Shown here: piece after piece, positions 1 to 11,800 of the stretch
How the letters are laid out: each line of letters starts with the position of its first letter
Position numbering within the stretch: position 1 is the first letter of the stretch
Source of the DNA: Plotosus lineatus
Taxonomy: Eukaryota > Chordata > Actinopteri > Siluriformes > Plotosidae
Assembly: GCA_024760905.1 (NCBI GenBank)
Contig: CM045733.1
Coordinates: 69,969,001 to 70,033,000 of the forward strand
Direction of reading: 5' to 3'
DNA length: 64,000 bases
Position numbers and translations under genes: made by a program
Notes under the pieces: generated by a model
Databases searched by the model: none
The model's input: only the letters and a program-made list of their open reading frames with translations
Told to the model about the DNA's origin: nothing

Positions 1-898
1 AAAAATCCTAAACAAAAAACAACCCAGAATATTTCAATACTGGATGACTTGTTGCATCTGTGTGTGCACGCACATCTGTGCATGTTCGTGCGTATGTATG
101 TTCTCGTCTTCTCATACAATACCATCTGTGTGTGCACAGACGCTTCCCAGCTTATGAACGAGTCAGGTTCAGGATGGCCATTCTTGGATGAATTTGTTTA
201 TAAGTCCTTACAGGGCATTCTTTAGAGGGGAACGCATGTTTAAACCTTGTATATGTAACCTATACGAAATTTGTACTGTATATGATCTCTCTCTCTCTCT
301 CTCTCTCTCTCCCTCCCCCCATAATCTTCTCTACATTATCAATATGTCCCATGTTTAAACTGAAGCACAGCACAGTGGATCTAATCAGATTTAGAGAGTT
401 TAATTCTTATCCAGTTCATTATAATACTGGAGTCGATTTGTTTCTTCTTTGAAACCTCCAGTGTAAAGCACTTGTCAGCCACACCCCCTCTGCCAGAGCC
501 TAGTATTAAGTGTACCTCAGGATAATGTTTAATCATATTTCATACTTATATTTGATATGTCTTTCTATAGATTTTATTCCATTTCTATGTCTACTTGTTC
601 TTCAATTTCATTTCACTTTGACTTTTGACCTCGATCTCTGGATGTTTTCAAAATGAATATTGGTAAGTTCGGGAGCGTCTGTATTTATATTTTATTTACA
701 TGTTATGTTATTTTTTTAATGTTTAATTGTTATTATAAGCATTTAAGCATTTATAGCATTGAATATGAATTTATTGATGTCATATACATGTACGTATACA
801 TCAGTCAGAGGGATGGGGGGGGTGATCCTACTTCACAAATTTCAATGGTTGCGTTGGGATCTCGGTCTCTATTAACCGCAGAAAGTGAGGGATCCCTG
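1..898 (-). mobile_element. Composite MITE in reverse orientation (left edge cut by window)
   Basis: Read on the minus strand this begins with a terminal motif CAGGGATCCCTC (ends 898). It continues through an AT-rich body with the phrase GAAGTAGGAT, then contains a second MITE (137-681), then a CA-rich segment and a GATGCAACAA motif. The same order of parts occurs on the plus strand at 39938-41390. TA-flanked ends and the terminal repeat suggest a non-autonomous Tc1/mariner-superfamily element, probably Tigger-like. The family assignment is inference; the match between the two copies is directly visible. Confidence 0.7.
137..681 (-). mobile_element. Nested MITE with CAGACGCTCCC-type terminal inverted repeats
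   Basis: The left end reads CAGACGCTTCCCAGCTTA and the right end is its near complement, followed by TA. A sister copy lies at 40149-40763 on the plus strand with TA on both sides. There is no coding capacity. The interior includes a (TC)n run at about 285-310. TA target duplications point to the Tc1/mariner superfamily. Confidence 0.7.
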
Positions 899-950
899 TG
901 TGTGTATGTATATCTGTATGTGTGTATATCTGTATGTGTGTGTGTATGTA

Positions 951-1003
<53 letters not shown>
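898..1003. repeat. Compound (GT)n/(TA)n microsatellite
   Basis: GT-rich sequence with interspersed TATGTA passes into a pure TA run at about 971-1001. It directly abuts a MITE end. Open frames here encode only VCVC/YIYI repeats and are not genes. Confidence 0.9.
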
Positions 1004-1004
<1 letters not shown>

Positions 1005-1286
1005 CACACACACATACAGATGGTATTGCATGAGAAGAAGCTGACCGACTGCACATATAGATGCAACAATATAAGTAGTTTTGATGGGAGGTTTTATGTT
1101 TTTGTGTTGGTTTCGTTTTTTGTTTTTTTTTCATAATTCGCCTTGTTTTTGTGGCCTTTTCCTTAACTTTTCCACCTATTCTTCCTTAATTTCCTTATTT
1201 TTTAATTCGATGAATATTTGATGTTTTTTTTTTTTTAAACCGTGATGCACTGAAGCTGCATGAATTGAAGCACGAAGTAGCGAGGT
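1005..1286 (+). mobile_element. MITE fragment, same family as 39938-41390, plus orientation
   Basis: Shares the interior phrases GATGGTATTGCATGAGAAGAAG, AATTCGATGAATATT and GAAGCACGAAGTAGCGAGG with the copies at 26102, 39406, 39938 and 57010. The left end is replaced by the microsatellite. Followed by a poly-T run at 1341-1371. Confidence 0.6.
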
Positions 1287-1338
1287 GTGTGTGTGCATGT
1301 GAGATGCACACACCTGTGTTTATCGGTATGTGGCGTGT

Positions 1339-1374
<36 letters not shown>

Positions 1375-1740
1375 TCGGATACTCACTTGGGGCAGACATT
1401 TCGTTATGCCAATTTATAATATCCATGTGCCTCTTTCATATGTATTTCTTCAATCTTTTTAATTGTAGTCACATCCCCATGTACATATTACCCTATGAAT
1501 TTACTGGTGCCATCAAACCCCTCAGCTCATCTTTACCAAAGTCAACATGGATACACTGAATTGTTCCTTAAGTACACAACCACCAGCTTGCAGGCAGAAT
1601 TAAGCACACCGACAGGTCAAGAGCTCCGTCCCAATGACCTGGCAGTGTTTCATGTATTATTTTGATCTTCTGATTTTAATAGTTAATCTCTTCTTTTGAC
1701 AAAGGCTACATTTAATATTTTCTCAAATCTGATTTTATAG

Positions 1741-2430
1741 CTGATGTTGGTGGCTTCTTTAAGAACCCCAGTACTGAGCTGCTGGTACGTTGGTACCAGA
1801 CTGGTGCTTACCAGCCGTTCTTCCGTGCACACGCCCACCTGGACACCCCTAGACGTGAGCCTTGGTTGTTTGGCCCTGAGAACACTGCTCTTATTCGGGA
1901 TGTCATCCGCCAGCGATACTCCCTCCTGCCTTACTGGTACCAGCAGTTCTACAATGCACACAGGACTGGCCAGCCTGTCATGAGGTCGGTTGGGAGACCT
2001 TTACCTCACTCAAATGTCTCACCTTTAATATGAAAATGAATGTTGGATGGTCTGATGCACTGTGTTTTTCCAAGTCAAGTACATCTTTACATTTCTTTTT
2101 TTGGGTTGTTTGTTTTGCTTTGTTAGGCCCTTGTGGGTTGAGTATCCTAAAGATGTAGCTACTTTTGCCATTGATGATGAATTTCTGATTGGTGAGTAAT
2201 TTGAAGCAGTTGTATATGTTAATCTTTTTACTGTAAACATTGAAGATCAAGTTCATTTAATTTCTGATCATCTTTAGGTCGGGATTTGCTGGTCCACCCG
2301 GTCACTGAGGAGGGGGCACGAGGAGTCACTGCCTACCTACCTGGATCTGAGGAGGTGTGCAGATTTTTAAGCGCTAAATTATTTTACCCATGGTTAGAAT
2401 TAGTTATTTGACCAAACCTAATCTGAAAAT

Positions 2431-2467
<37 letters not shown>

Positions 2468-3489
2468 TACCAGTCATTCCTTAATGACTAATGATTACTT
2501 GATTATGACTAATGGTTACTTGATACCCCCCAAGGTCTGGTTTGATTTCCACACGTTGCAGAAACACAGTGGTGCTCAGAATCTCTACATTCCAGTCACC
2601 ATGAGCTCTGTGAGTGTCTTTAATACTGCAAAATTATTTATTTTCTCTTGTTGATAATGGCTGTGATTTCATGGAAACTGTGCTTCTGATTGGTGTAGAT
2701 CCCAGTGTTCCAGCGTGGTGGCTCCATCATTCCTAGAAAGCTCAGAGTTCGACGATCATCTTTGTGTATGGAGAATGACCCCTACACCTTGTATGTGGCC
2801 CTCGGTCCACAGGTAGTGTATCTGTGTTTTTACTGTTGGATCGTCTTTCTCCTCCAACATAAATGTTTGTGTTTTTTTTTTTTTACATACATGGTCTTCA
2901 AAATAAACACAAAGTGACAAATATTTTTTCTTCTTAACTGGCTTTTTTTCCCCAGAGAGTTGCTGAAGGTGAGCTTTACATCGACGACGGCCACACCTTT
3001 GATTTCCAGGCAGAGAAAGAATTTGTTCACCAGCGCCTAACGTTCTCCAACAATGCCCTGACATCCAAGTATGCTACACACACTTCATGCTTTGTTTTAA
3101 TTGAAGTTTTTATTAAATCTCCACATGCTGGTGGGATGCAGATTCTCTCTAATTTTTTTTTTTTTTCAGGAATGTGTGTCTGGATTGCAAGTTCAGTACT
3201 AAGTCTTGGATTGAAAAGATTTTCATATTGGGAACCAGTAAGCCCAACAAGGTTACTCTTCAAATGAATGGTATGTATATGTGCCTAGTTTGCTCACACG
3301 GGTTCAGAATATTTAAGTTCTCCACATCTGCTCTAACAGTAGATAAATTTTCACTGATTTGTTTCTGTACTCTTTCCAACAGGCCGAAACACTGATGTGG
3401 AGTTTGAATTCGATGCCTCCTTGTCCGTATTAACTCTGCGCAAGCCAGGCATGAATGCTGCAGTAGACTGGACCATCCTGCTGCAGTAA
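1741..3489 (+). CDS. ganab: Glucosidase II alpha subunit (neutral alpha-glucosidase AB), 3' eight exons
   Basis: Coding exons: 1741-1984, 2127-2191, 2278-2354, 2535-2609, 2699-2812, 2956-3068, 3170-3270, 3383-3489 (stop TAA 3487-3489). All junctions keep phase and all introns are GT-AG, giving 297 C-terminal residues. The product is the ER-lumenal GH31 enzyme that removes the two inner glucoses from N-glycans for the calnexin cycle, working with a PRKCSH beta subunit. Visible features are DVGGFF and [10 protein letters not shown] at the end of the catalytic barrel, then [11 protein letters not shown], the [11 protein letters not shown] segment and the distal beta-sandwich ending [11 protein letters not shown]. 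The catalytic nucleophile and acid/base lie upstream of the window. VRRSS.CM and the long distal domain fit GANAB better than the paralogue GANC, as I recall those sequences. The first visible exon starts in mid-codon after an acceptor, so the gene begins outside the window. Confidence 0.93.
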
Positions 3490-3635
3490 TACATGAAAGG
3501 AGAACCCGGAGCCTGGCAGAAGACGGCAGGATTCAGACACTTCATTCCAGTGACCAAGACTCTGCTGAGACCAAGAGATACAAGACTACTCAGAAAAATG
3601 CAATCAAGTTTCTTTTTATTAACTTGTACACTGTG

Positions 3636-3638
<3 letters not shown>

Positions 3639-3667
<29 letters not shown>
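3639..3667 (+). repeat. (AC)n microsatellite in the ganab 3' UTR
   Basis: About 14 AC units, 150 bases after the stop codon and before the first poly(A) signal, so it is probably transcribed in the 3' UTR. Confidence 0.9.
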
Positions 3668-3730
3668 AGATCAGGTAAAGGGGTGAATTGTTATTTAGTC
3701 GGAGGGTATTTCAGATTAGTTTGGGGCCTG

Positions 3731-3774
3731 AATAAAAATGGAATGATGTTTTATAAACTCAATGTCCAAATAAA
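3731..3774 (+). terminator. ganab poly(A) signals
   Basis: AATAAA occurs at 3731-3736 and at 3769-3774, about 245-285 bases after the ganab stop codon. Both sit in AT-rich 3' UTR-like sequence. Which one is used cannot be told from sequence. Confidence 0.6.
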
Positions 3775-3789
3775 ATCAATGGACATTGA

Positions 3790-4960
3790 GTTTTATCTGC
3801 AGTAAATTGTGTAGTCACTTTGTTCTGACATGCCTATGATTTAAAGGGAATATTTCATTCAATTATCCAGTTTATTTCGATTCAAAGATGAACGAGACAA
3901 CATGTTCAATTTCTGCTCAATTTCTTTTATTTCATAGTAGCTTGATGGTTAAAGTGAGGGTAGTGTATACAGACCAACAAACTTGGAATGTTTTGGGGTA
4001 ATTAAGCCACTGATTGGTGAAAGTGTTTCCAAAACCTGTAATGGTTTCATTTCTATTTTTTGTTTGTTTGTTTGTTTGTTTTGGTCATACTTTGTTTTCC
4101 AGAGCACTTGAATGCTTTATGAGGGTGATTAGATATTTTGAACAAAGCAAACACTGAATCTATGTTTACAGGTAATGCAACAAAGTCAATTTATAATGGT
4201 GAGGATGCCATTGTTGAGGAGATTCTGGTGTCCTTAAAATAAATTCCATCATCTTCAGTCTCAACTGGTTTCCCCTTTCACCTGTACATTCCTGACATAT
4301 CAGCTGAAATAAATTAATTTAAATATTCTTTAGTTGTTCCTGTGAGCCCTACACAGTTTCTTTTTCTCCTTTTCAGATACCTAGTATAATAAACCTTACA
4401 GACATCAAGGAAGCTGGTATATTTCTGCTGATCATTTTTATAGGCTGTGATTGAAATGACCTTGACTGATGACTTGATCAGGCACGATGGTAATAATAAA
4501 CTTCCACAGTATGTTGGTGTGTTTTCCTTTTTAAAAATTTTTTCAAATTGTCCTTATTTTGAAATGAAATGACAGCAAGCTTTAATACATTAAACAGTCT
4601 GTCATTAATGGAAAGTAACCACGAATGTCTATTCTACATTGTGCACATTAAAAAAAAGGAAAACGAAATTGTATGTACTTGTGCTTTATATGTACAGTGT
4701 GCACCAGTACAGACTTGAAATGTCTACCAGAATACCATTTGCAGTGTGATGGACTAGAAAGATTTGTGCTCAGGGTTAGTAGTGTGTGCAACTACCATTT
4801 GCATTCTATATTGAATTTATTTCAGTGGAATAGAGTAAGAGTTCTGATTAAGTTGTGGAATATTGTCTCCTTCCACAAGCACTACACTATTATAGATTCT
4901 TTTAAGGAGAGAAACTGGTGGGCATGAGGTTGGTAAGCTGGTGCCAAACTGCTCTAGCCA
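3790..4960. other. ganab-prpf39 intergenic sequence, nothing recognised
   Basis: AT-rich sequence with a (TTTG)n run near 4062-4080 and further AATAAA hexamers at about 4240 and 4306 that could serve longer ganab transcripts. The longest frame (84 codons, 4673-4927) has no recognisable domain and no splice context. Confidence 0.5.
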
Positions 4961-4965
4961 AAATA

Positions 4966-5384
4966 CAAGCAAACCTCGGTTATTGAACGTTTTAGGCATC
5001 GAACAAATCGGTATTCGACCAAAAAAAATCTGATTTTTTTTTTTTTTGTCCCTGAAGTGAAAACATGAGGTTTTGAAGGATGACTTAACCGAGGAATTTT
5101 ATTTGCCAAACACAACACCTTTAATCTGACCCATGGACCAGTGAGTTATTGCCAATTTCAACCAGTTATACAGAAAAGTCCTACTCGCTTCAATATGAGT
5201 GTGTGCGCCCTGTTGTTTTACATTTAATATACAATTTGATAGAAAATGACATGAAATAACGTTTAAAAACGGGTCGGTTTCTAGTGTCTTGGGGCGGATT
5301 AAGACCCTTTACATTCTTTTTTGGAATTCGAACAAATCTATCCGAACAGCCTTCTGGTAGGAATTGTGGTCGGAAACCGAGAAT
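4966..5384 (+). mobile_element. Decayed Tigger-like MITE
   Basis: Starts after TA with CAAGCAAACCTCGGTTATTG. Near its far end is a complementary CGGTTTCCGAC motif. The interior has 'gaac' and 'ccgaac' phrases typical of fish Tigger-like MITEs. The right terminus is eroded, so the end coordinate is approximate. Confidence 0.45.
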
Positions 5385-5465
5385 AAGTTTCTTTATTATT
5401 GAACAAAAGCATTCAGACTGCAAAACTGCATCAATTTGGGAAAATGATATATGACAGCTTGCAAT

Positions 5466-5545
5466 GGGGGGGCAGTGGTGGTATAGGGCGCTGGCTCGCT
5501 GATCCAAAGGTTGGGGGTTCGAGTCCCACTCTCCACAAGGTTGTC
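5466..5545 (+). mobile_element. tRNA-derived SINE head fragment (family A)
   Basis: The GGTGGTATAGGGCGCTGG box-A-like stretch and the GGGGGTTCGAGTCCC box-B stretch match the heads of the family A SINEs at 41005 and 54361. The body is missing. It is not a tRNA gene because no acceptor-stem pairing follows. Confidence 0.65.
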
Positions 5546-5780
5546 CCTGACTGAGGTGTGACTGTACATTTCAAGATACCCACGCTTTTCTTTTAACGTG
5601 TGTTTATAAATTATTCAGTATAATATTGAACAGTTAATGGTAGCTCGGTGGTTAAGGTTGTGCACTGTTGATAAAGATGGGCTGACAAAAAAAAAACCAA
5701 AAAAAAACAAAGAGTTTTCTAAATCCCGGACGTAATTAGGTTCTGAAACTCTGCTTTCATTGAGTGGGTGAAACAAAACA

Positions 5781-5828
5781 CCGGAAGTGACGTCTGAACA
5801 ACCTGCGACGTCGCACATAATTGACGTC
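5781..5828 (+). promoter_or_regulatory. prpf39 proximal promoter with ETS/CRE motifs
   Basis: CCGGAAGTGACGTC at 5781-5794 is a fused ETS (CCGGAAGT) and CRE half (TGACGTC) motif, a combination known from housekeeping promoters. A palindromic GCGACGTCGC lies at 5805-5814 and a second TGACGTC at 5822-5828. All fall within 62 bases of the prpf39 start codon, in a CpG-containing patch of an otherwise AT-rich region. Function is inferred from position and motif. Confidence 0.55.
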
Positions 5829-5842
5829 TTTCTCACCTCGTC

Positions 5843-8800
5843 ATGGCGACTGAAGGCACGGAAACGTTCGGTGACAACGGGGAATTTGAAAAACCGTCAG
5901 GTTATACATATTTAAATCAACTGAAATGTGAATTATTTTTAGTTCATTGTAGTCTTGTCTTAGAAAACGTTGATGGAATGTTTGGGTGTTTTTAAAATGT
6001 TTCTGTTCGCTATGCTTTTCATTTCGGTCGGTTAGCCAAAAAGTTAGCCTAGCTTACCTTTATAATATCCGAGTTCTGTTGTACACGAACGTACACAAGC
6101 ACACGTTAATACAATTTTATTCATTTAAAAATGTGTAAAACACGAGTTCTTAACAAGGTTTAGCTTACAGATGTTACAGGATTTGAAATCAAATGTCTGC
6201 GCGTTTACTTCTTCTTTTCCTTTCGGCTGTTCCCTTCAGGGGTCGTCACAGCAAATGATCTGCCTCCATCTCTCCCTATCCTCTGTATCTTCAACTCTTA
6301 CTCCAACGAACTTCATGTCCGCCTTCACCGCATCCATAAATCTTCTCTTTGGTCTTCCTCTGGGCCTTTTGCCTGGTAGTTCCAACCTCAGCATCCTACG
6401 ACAAATATACTCACTATCCCTCCTCTGTACATGTCCAAACCATCTCAATCTAGCCTCTCTGACTTTGTCTCCAAAACATCTAACATGTGCTGTCCCTCTG
6501 ATGTACTCATTTCTGATCCTATCCATCCTCGTTACTCCCAAAGAGAACCTCAACATTTTCATCTCTGCTACCTCCAGCTCTGCCTCCTGTCTTTTCCCCA
6601 GGGCCACTGTCTCTAAACCATACAACATCGCTGGCCTCATCACCGTCTTGTACACTTTTCCCTTCATTCTTGCCGATACTCTCCTATCACACATCACACC
6701 GGACACTTTTCTCCATCCATTCCAACCTGCCTGCACACGCTTCTTCACCTCTTTTCCACACTCTCCATTGCTCTGGATTGTTGAGCCTAAGTACTTAAAA
6801 TCCTCCACCTTCTTTATCTCTGCCCCCTGTAACCTCACCGTTCCTCTTGGGTCCTTGTCGTTCATACACATGTATTCTGTCTTACTAAGACTAACCTTCC
6901 GTCTGCGTGTTTACTGACAAGTTAAATTCAGACCTGCGTCCACTGTAATGGACATGAAAATATGTTGATCCCCCCCCAGCTAATTGCTTATTGGTTGGTT
7001 CCTGATTGTCCAATCACGCTCGTTGCGACTTGTATTTTGTCTGAGAGCGATTCAGACAAGAAAAAACAAGCATAACTTAATCTTGGCAGGAAAAGTAAGC
7101 ACTTGTATCCCCATTGTTTTCATGATAGCCTATTTAATTTGTAATAACCTCAGAATGGTCTACATATGGAAATAAATCAGTAGTGACGTCACTGTAATCC
7201 CATAGTACATTTTGAAATGTGTTTTTTCATAGTAATTACATTCCTTGATATTGAGATGTGACATGTTGCTTGGCTGATGGCATCATAAGCAATGACTATT
7301 TCACCGTAGCTTGATATAAATTAACCCTTTATTACATCATCGCTTGGTGACGTACCCCCTGCAATGATCTGAGCGGTCGAATCAGCACAATGCTTGCTAA
7401 CTGGTAACTAATATTTTTCTGACTGCAGGGTGTGAGGTCCCCGAGATCACTACCATTCCCCAGCCTGAATTAGGGGTATCTGAAGACATGGCAGGAACAG
7501 ATATATCAGATATGCCATTAGTGTACAGTGCACATCCAGTGACTGGAGAAGAGGAAGTGGAGGAACAAGAACTTCCAGTGGATTTTGACAGACAATGGAA
7601 ACTGGTGAATGATAACCCACAGGACTTCAATAGCTGGACTGATTTGTTACAGTACTGTGAACAAGAGGTGAGAAGAAACTGTGAAATGAGTTTGAGTTTA
7701 AGGTAACACTGAAATAAGGTGCATGTATATTTTATTGCCAATACTGCATCTTAAGCATCTGGTGTCTCTCTGAACTCAGGTCCAGCTTTGCATTTTCAAA
7801 AAACAATATTAAACCGTTTCAGGGTCATTTAAGGGGGTCTCGTCAGGCCCTGAATGCGTTCTTGGCCAGATACCCGCTCTGCTATGGCTACTGGAAGAAG
7901 TTTGCAGATTTGGAAAGACGAGCAGGACACAACAAGAATGCTGAGGAGGTATTGCATGCACTACAGACTGAGAGAGATTGAATTTCATGAGTGATAGGCA
8001 TGTCTTTTATCCAAAAAAAAGTCATATATAGTTTTTTTTTTTTTTTTTTTTTTTATAGAAGCTCAAAAGCACCAATAAATTTATGCACTTAATAAATGTA
8101 CACTGATACAAGGACATGCTACAATGTACAAAAGACTGAATTCAAGTCTGTAGAAATTGCATACAAATAATTAGGTGGCCTCGGGATTGACCGTTGTCAA
8201 TTCTGTCTATGTTGCGTGTTAAGTGGCATGGTTTTTACATGTGATAAATTCTACATTTCACTAAATGTTCTGTCTACCATATTGACATTTTGCTGAAATA
8301 TTCCTACACTATTCATACTATGTTGTTTTGGAGTGTTTATGTCCACCAATTCCAGAATAATGATGTTTGTATAGACTATAAATTACAGTACCCTTTTTTG
8401 CCATTTCCGTAACTGTGTACAGGATAGCAAACAGTCGGAAACAAAATTAGTGTTTGTTCCTTGCTGAATGCGCATGGATCTTATTTGCAGGTGTGTGTGC
8501 AAGGACTGTCAGTAATCCCTCTCAGTGTGGATCTATGGATACATTATATAAACCTCCTACTTGGGACATTGAATATGAATCTGCCTGAGTCGACACAGCG
8601 CATTCGCAGGTATAATAAATAGATTTTATTTCTTTATATTTTAAACTGTAAGTTAATCAATCATAGCTCATGCCTCTTTTAAATTTTGAATAACAAAGCT
8701 ACCTCATGTTATCAGCTGTACTTCTCTGTCTCAGGGTCTCTCAGTTTCACATCTGAAAGCAATTGAGGTGTTATCGAAATATTTGGGTTTGCATGTAAGG

Positions 8801-11800
8801 CAGTGCTTCTCAAATAGTGGTATGATCTGGGATGACGATTTTCCATGGAATTCCACATTTTTTTATCTCAAATTGCTAATTTCTGTGAATCTTCTAAATC
8901 CGGGGAGAAAATTTTAGGGGGGCCATAGAAAGGAGGTGCTTGTCGCAACTGACGTGTGGTTTTTGAGACAACATGCGGCTTATCCGGACTTCCAATCTTT
9001 CAAATGAGCAAGTGAAGGCTAATGTACGAAACAAGTATTCAACAGCGCACTTGCTCGCTTGAAAGATCGGAAGTCTGGATAAGCCGTGCTTTGTCTCAAG
9101 CACAAGCAAGTGAACTTGCTCGAGCGCCTCACATATTGTAAGCTGTTCGTTGATTGGCTGTTTTAAGCTTAATGTAAAGTGACTCGGCTCAGTGCAAATT
9201 TGCAGCGTGTTGTGTTTAAAATGGTGCGAACTTTAACGAAAGAAGAGGAATCCCGCGTGTCAGAAATAGATAAGGATGTTAATAAGTTTTTAAGTGGGAA
9301 TGGCTAGAGAAGATTGTGAAATTTGAGGTGAAAATCGGCAAACCGACTCGGAATGTATCGGAACCTTTGGCGAGTTTCATAAAGAAATCTGACATCGCCG
9401 ACAAGACTTTGTGTGTTTATTGCAATGACCTGATCAGTTATGGATCTCGCGGATGGATTTATTAAAAAACAATTTCCAACCTAAGGAATTCGTGTTCAAT
9501 TTGAAAATACTCAATACATTGATGATGGTTGTCATATAAATTAATACACTGTTGTTGTTATTTACCTGAGTAGTATCTCAACATTAATTAGTAACTAGCA
9601 GGCTGGGACAGTTAGTTGAAAATGTTTCATAAATTTATAAAGAGGTCTACTGGAAGTATTTGTGTCTTATTTTCATCTTTCAATTATACAACACAAAACA
9701 TCGAGCCATGGTTGACCTATTCCTCAATTCTTTGTATATATTATATTGCAAATACTAGTACATATACAGTCGGCCCCCTTCTTACGAAAACCCCTGAATA
9801 TGAAAAATCCAGTATACGAAAAACATTTTCCTAAATTTTTGTCCTCTGTATACAAAAACAAGTTCTTCTTACGAAAAGCATCAAACGTGCCATTCAAACA
9901 ATGTGCAAGTTGCTCTCTCATTGGCTGTCTCCCAACATCCTGCCTTGCTGGCCTCCCAATGGCCAGAAGGGAGCTGAATCTCCATAGTACTGTACAGTAG
10001 GCCCTCGACATTCGCGGGGGTTCGATAGCTCCAGCCGGCTACACGGCCTTCATCCCCTGCAATCCCAAGCGCCGGAGTCGTCGTTTGGCCCCTTCCCGCC
10101 TGGGCTTCTTGTCCGCTGGGGTGCGGCTCACATTGAGCTGCCTACCATAGCATATTAGCTCTGCTAATAGCATCCCGGCTAACAAGCCCAGTTGAGCGTG
10201 CTTTAGTTGTACACGCCCGAAGATACTCGGATCTTATAGCTTTAGTAGAGTCGACCGGTCGTAGATGAGCATAGTGCAAAACATGAACAAACAAAACAAC
10301 AAAGAAACAATTTGACTCCGAGAACTTCGTGACGTCGCCCTCTGGGCAGCGCCATCTTGGAGACGTCACTAAAACTTCAATGTAAAAGGACATGAAGAGT
10401 ACTGTAATAAAGTTTATCCTTTTGATATCGTTTGTTAAACATGCTACAGAACATAAAATCCCATGCATAAACATGAACTTAGGTACTGTACTGGAATAAT
10501 AATTGAAAAAGCTTTTAATACAACAGTTCAGAGAAAACCGTGGTTTCTCAGTCTTATTTCTTCAGAACAGACATCCAGCGTTTTCTATCGCGTCGCCGTA
10601 TAGAGCTTAACTGGTATTTAAAACACACACAAAAAAAGAGGCTCATTGACAACTTGTGCTCAAATAAGGAAAAAGGGACAGGATATCAGCTCAACCAATC
10701 AGGAGAAAGGAGGACAGCCATTGGCTGAATTTGCTCGACAGTTAGTGAATACTCAAACCATGGGTGCAAAACTGCGAGTAGTCAAGGGCATACTGTACCT
10801 ATAAAGCTTGTTTGTCACGCCCGTAAAGAAGAGATGTACTATTGGTTCGAGAGGTTTTTTTGAGTGCTCATTTCAGCTTATTTTTCGTTTCTTAAGTTGT
10901 TTAATTCAGTAAATGTTTAATAAATGTGGCGTGCTCCACCAAATGTGGGCAAAACAAGGCTCATCTGGACCTCCGATCCCTCAAGCAAACAGGTGAATTT
11001 TGAGTACTAATCAAGTATTCAAAGCGCACTTACCTGCTTGACAGATCGGAGGTCCGGATGAGCTGCGCCCCCGTCTGAAAAGTTCCGGCGTCAGCTGCGA
11101 CGTCGCCCACATTCAGCGAAGCGTGCCACAAATGTACTGTGTTCCGCCGAGAGTTTTTTTTTTTTTTTTTTTTTTGGGCATAATTTGGCCTTGTTTTGCT
11201 GCATTTTCAATAACTTTCCCCCTATTTTTTTCTTTAATTTCCTTAATTTTTTTTATTTTTCGATGAATATTTTTGAAGAACCGGCTATGCACTGAAATGG
11301 CAGAAACTGAAGCACGAAGTAGCGAGGGATCACTGTAATCAGCTATTCTATTGCCATGATGCAATGCAAAAGTAATATTGCATGGCTTTCCACCAATCAG
11401 GAATGAGAAGTCTTGAATGGATAATAATGGAAATTATTCATTTTGCAAACTCGCAATGTCATGCTTGAATCAAAATGACTGGCAAAGATTTGAAAAGATG
11501 TCGGGAGTGATTGAGATTGATCGTTGTCATTGGTCCTGTGATGTAATTGTTGCTGTGGAAATAATGATGTTTTGGAATGATTTCATAAGTATAAACCTAA
11601 AATTTATTTCGGAGAAATAAATTGGAAGAGAAATCGTAATTCTGGGTAATATATCATGGTCTCTCTTTGCATCTCGTCTCTGTTCCATAGTGTGTTTGAA
11701 GATGCCGTGGCCACGGCAGGCTGGGACTGGCATTCGGACCGTCTGTGGGACCTGTACGCTGAGTGGGAGAAAGAACAAGGAGACCTGAGAGCCATGACCG

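Larger units (their letters stand above)
9767..11149 (+). mobile_element. Tigger-like MITE (CAGTCGGCCCC ends), itself interrupted
   Basis: Starts after TA with CAGTCGGCCCCCTTCTTACG, then 'gaaaaacattttcc' and a TCATTGGCTGTCTCCCAACA stretch, as in the complete copy at 34530-35670. A different element (9995-10795) is inserted in it. After that the sequence resumes with AGTAAATGTTTAATAAATGTGG and a foldback module (10923-11133). The right terminal repeat is not present, so the end is approximate. Confidence 0.6.

Noticed and set aside
653..1134. Overlapping frames of 60-126 codons on both strands
   Set aside because: They read through GT/TA/CA microsatellite and MITE sequence and encode only VCVC, YIYI and THTH repeats.
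1741..3489. GANC (neutral alpha-glucosidase C) instead of GANAB
   Set aside because: VRRSS.CM..DP.TL.VAL and the C-terminal segment fit GANAB as I recall both families. Linkage to UBXN1 and EHD1 also fits GANAB.
6171..6917. Plus-strand 248-codon frame
   Set aside because: Antisense shadow of the RTE-like LINE fragment. The minus-strand reading carries the recognisable reverse transcriptase motifs.
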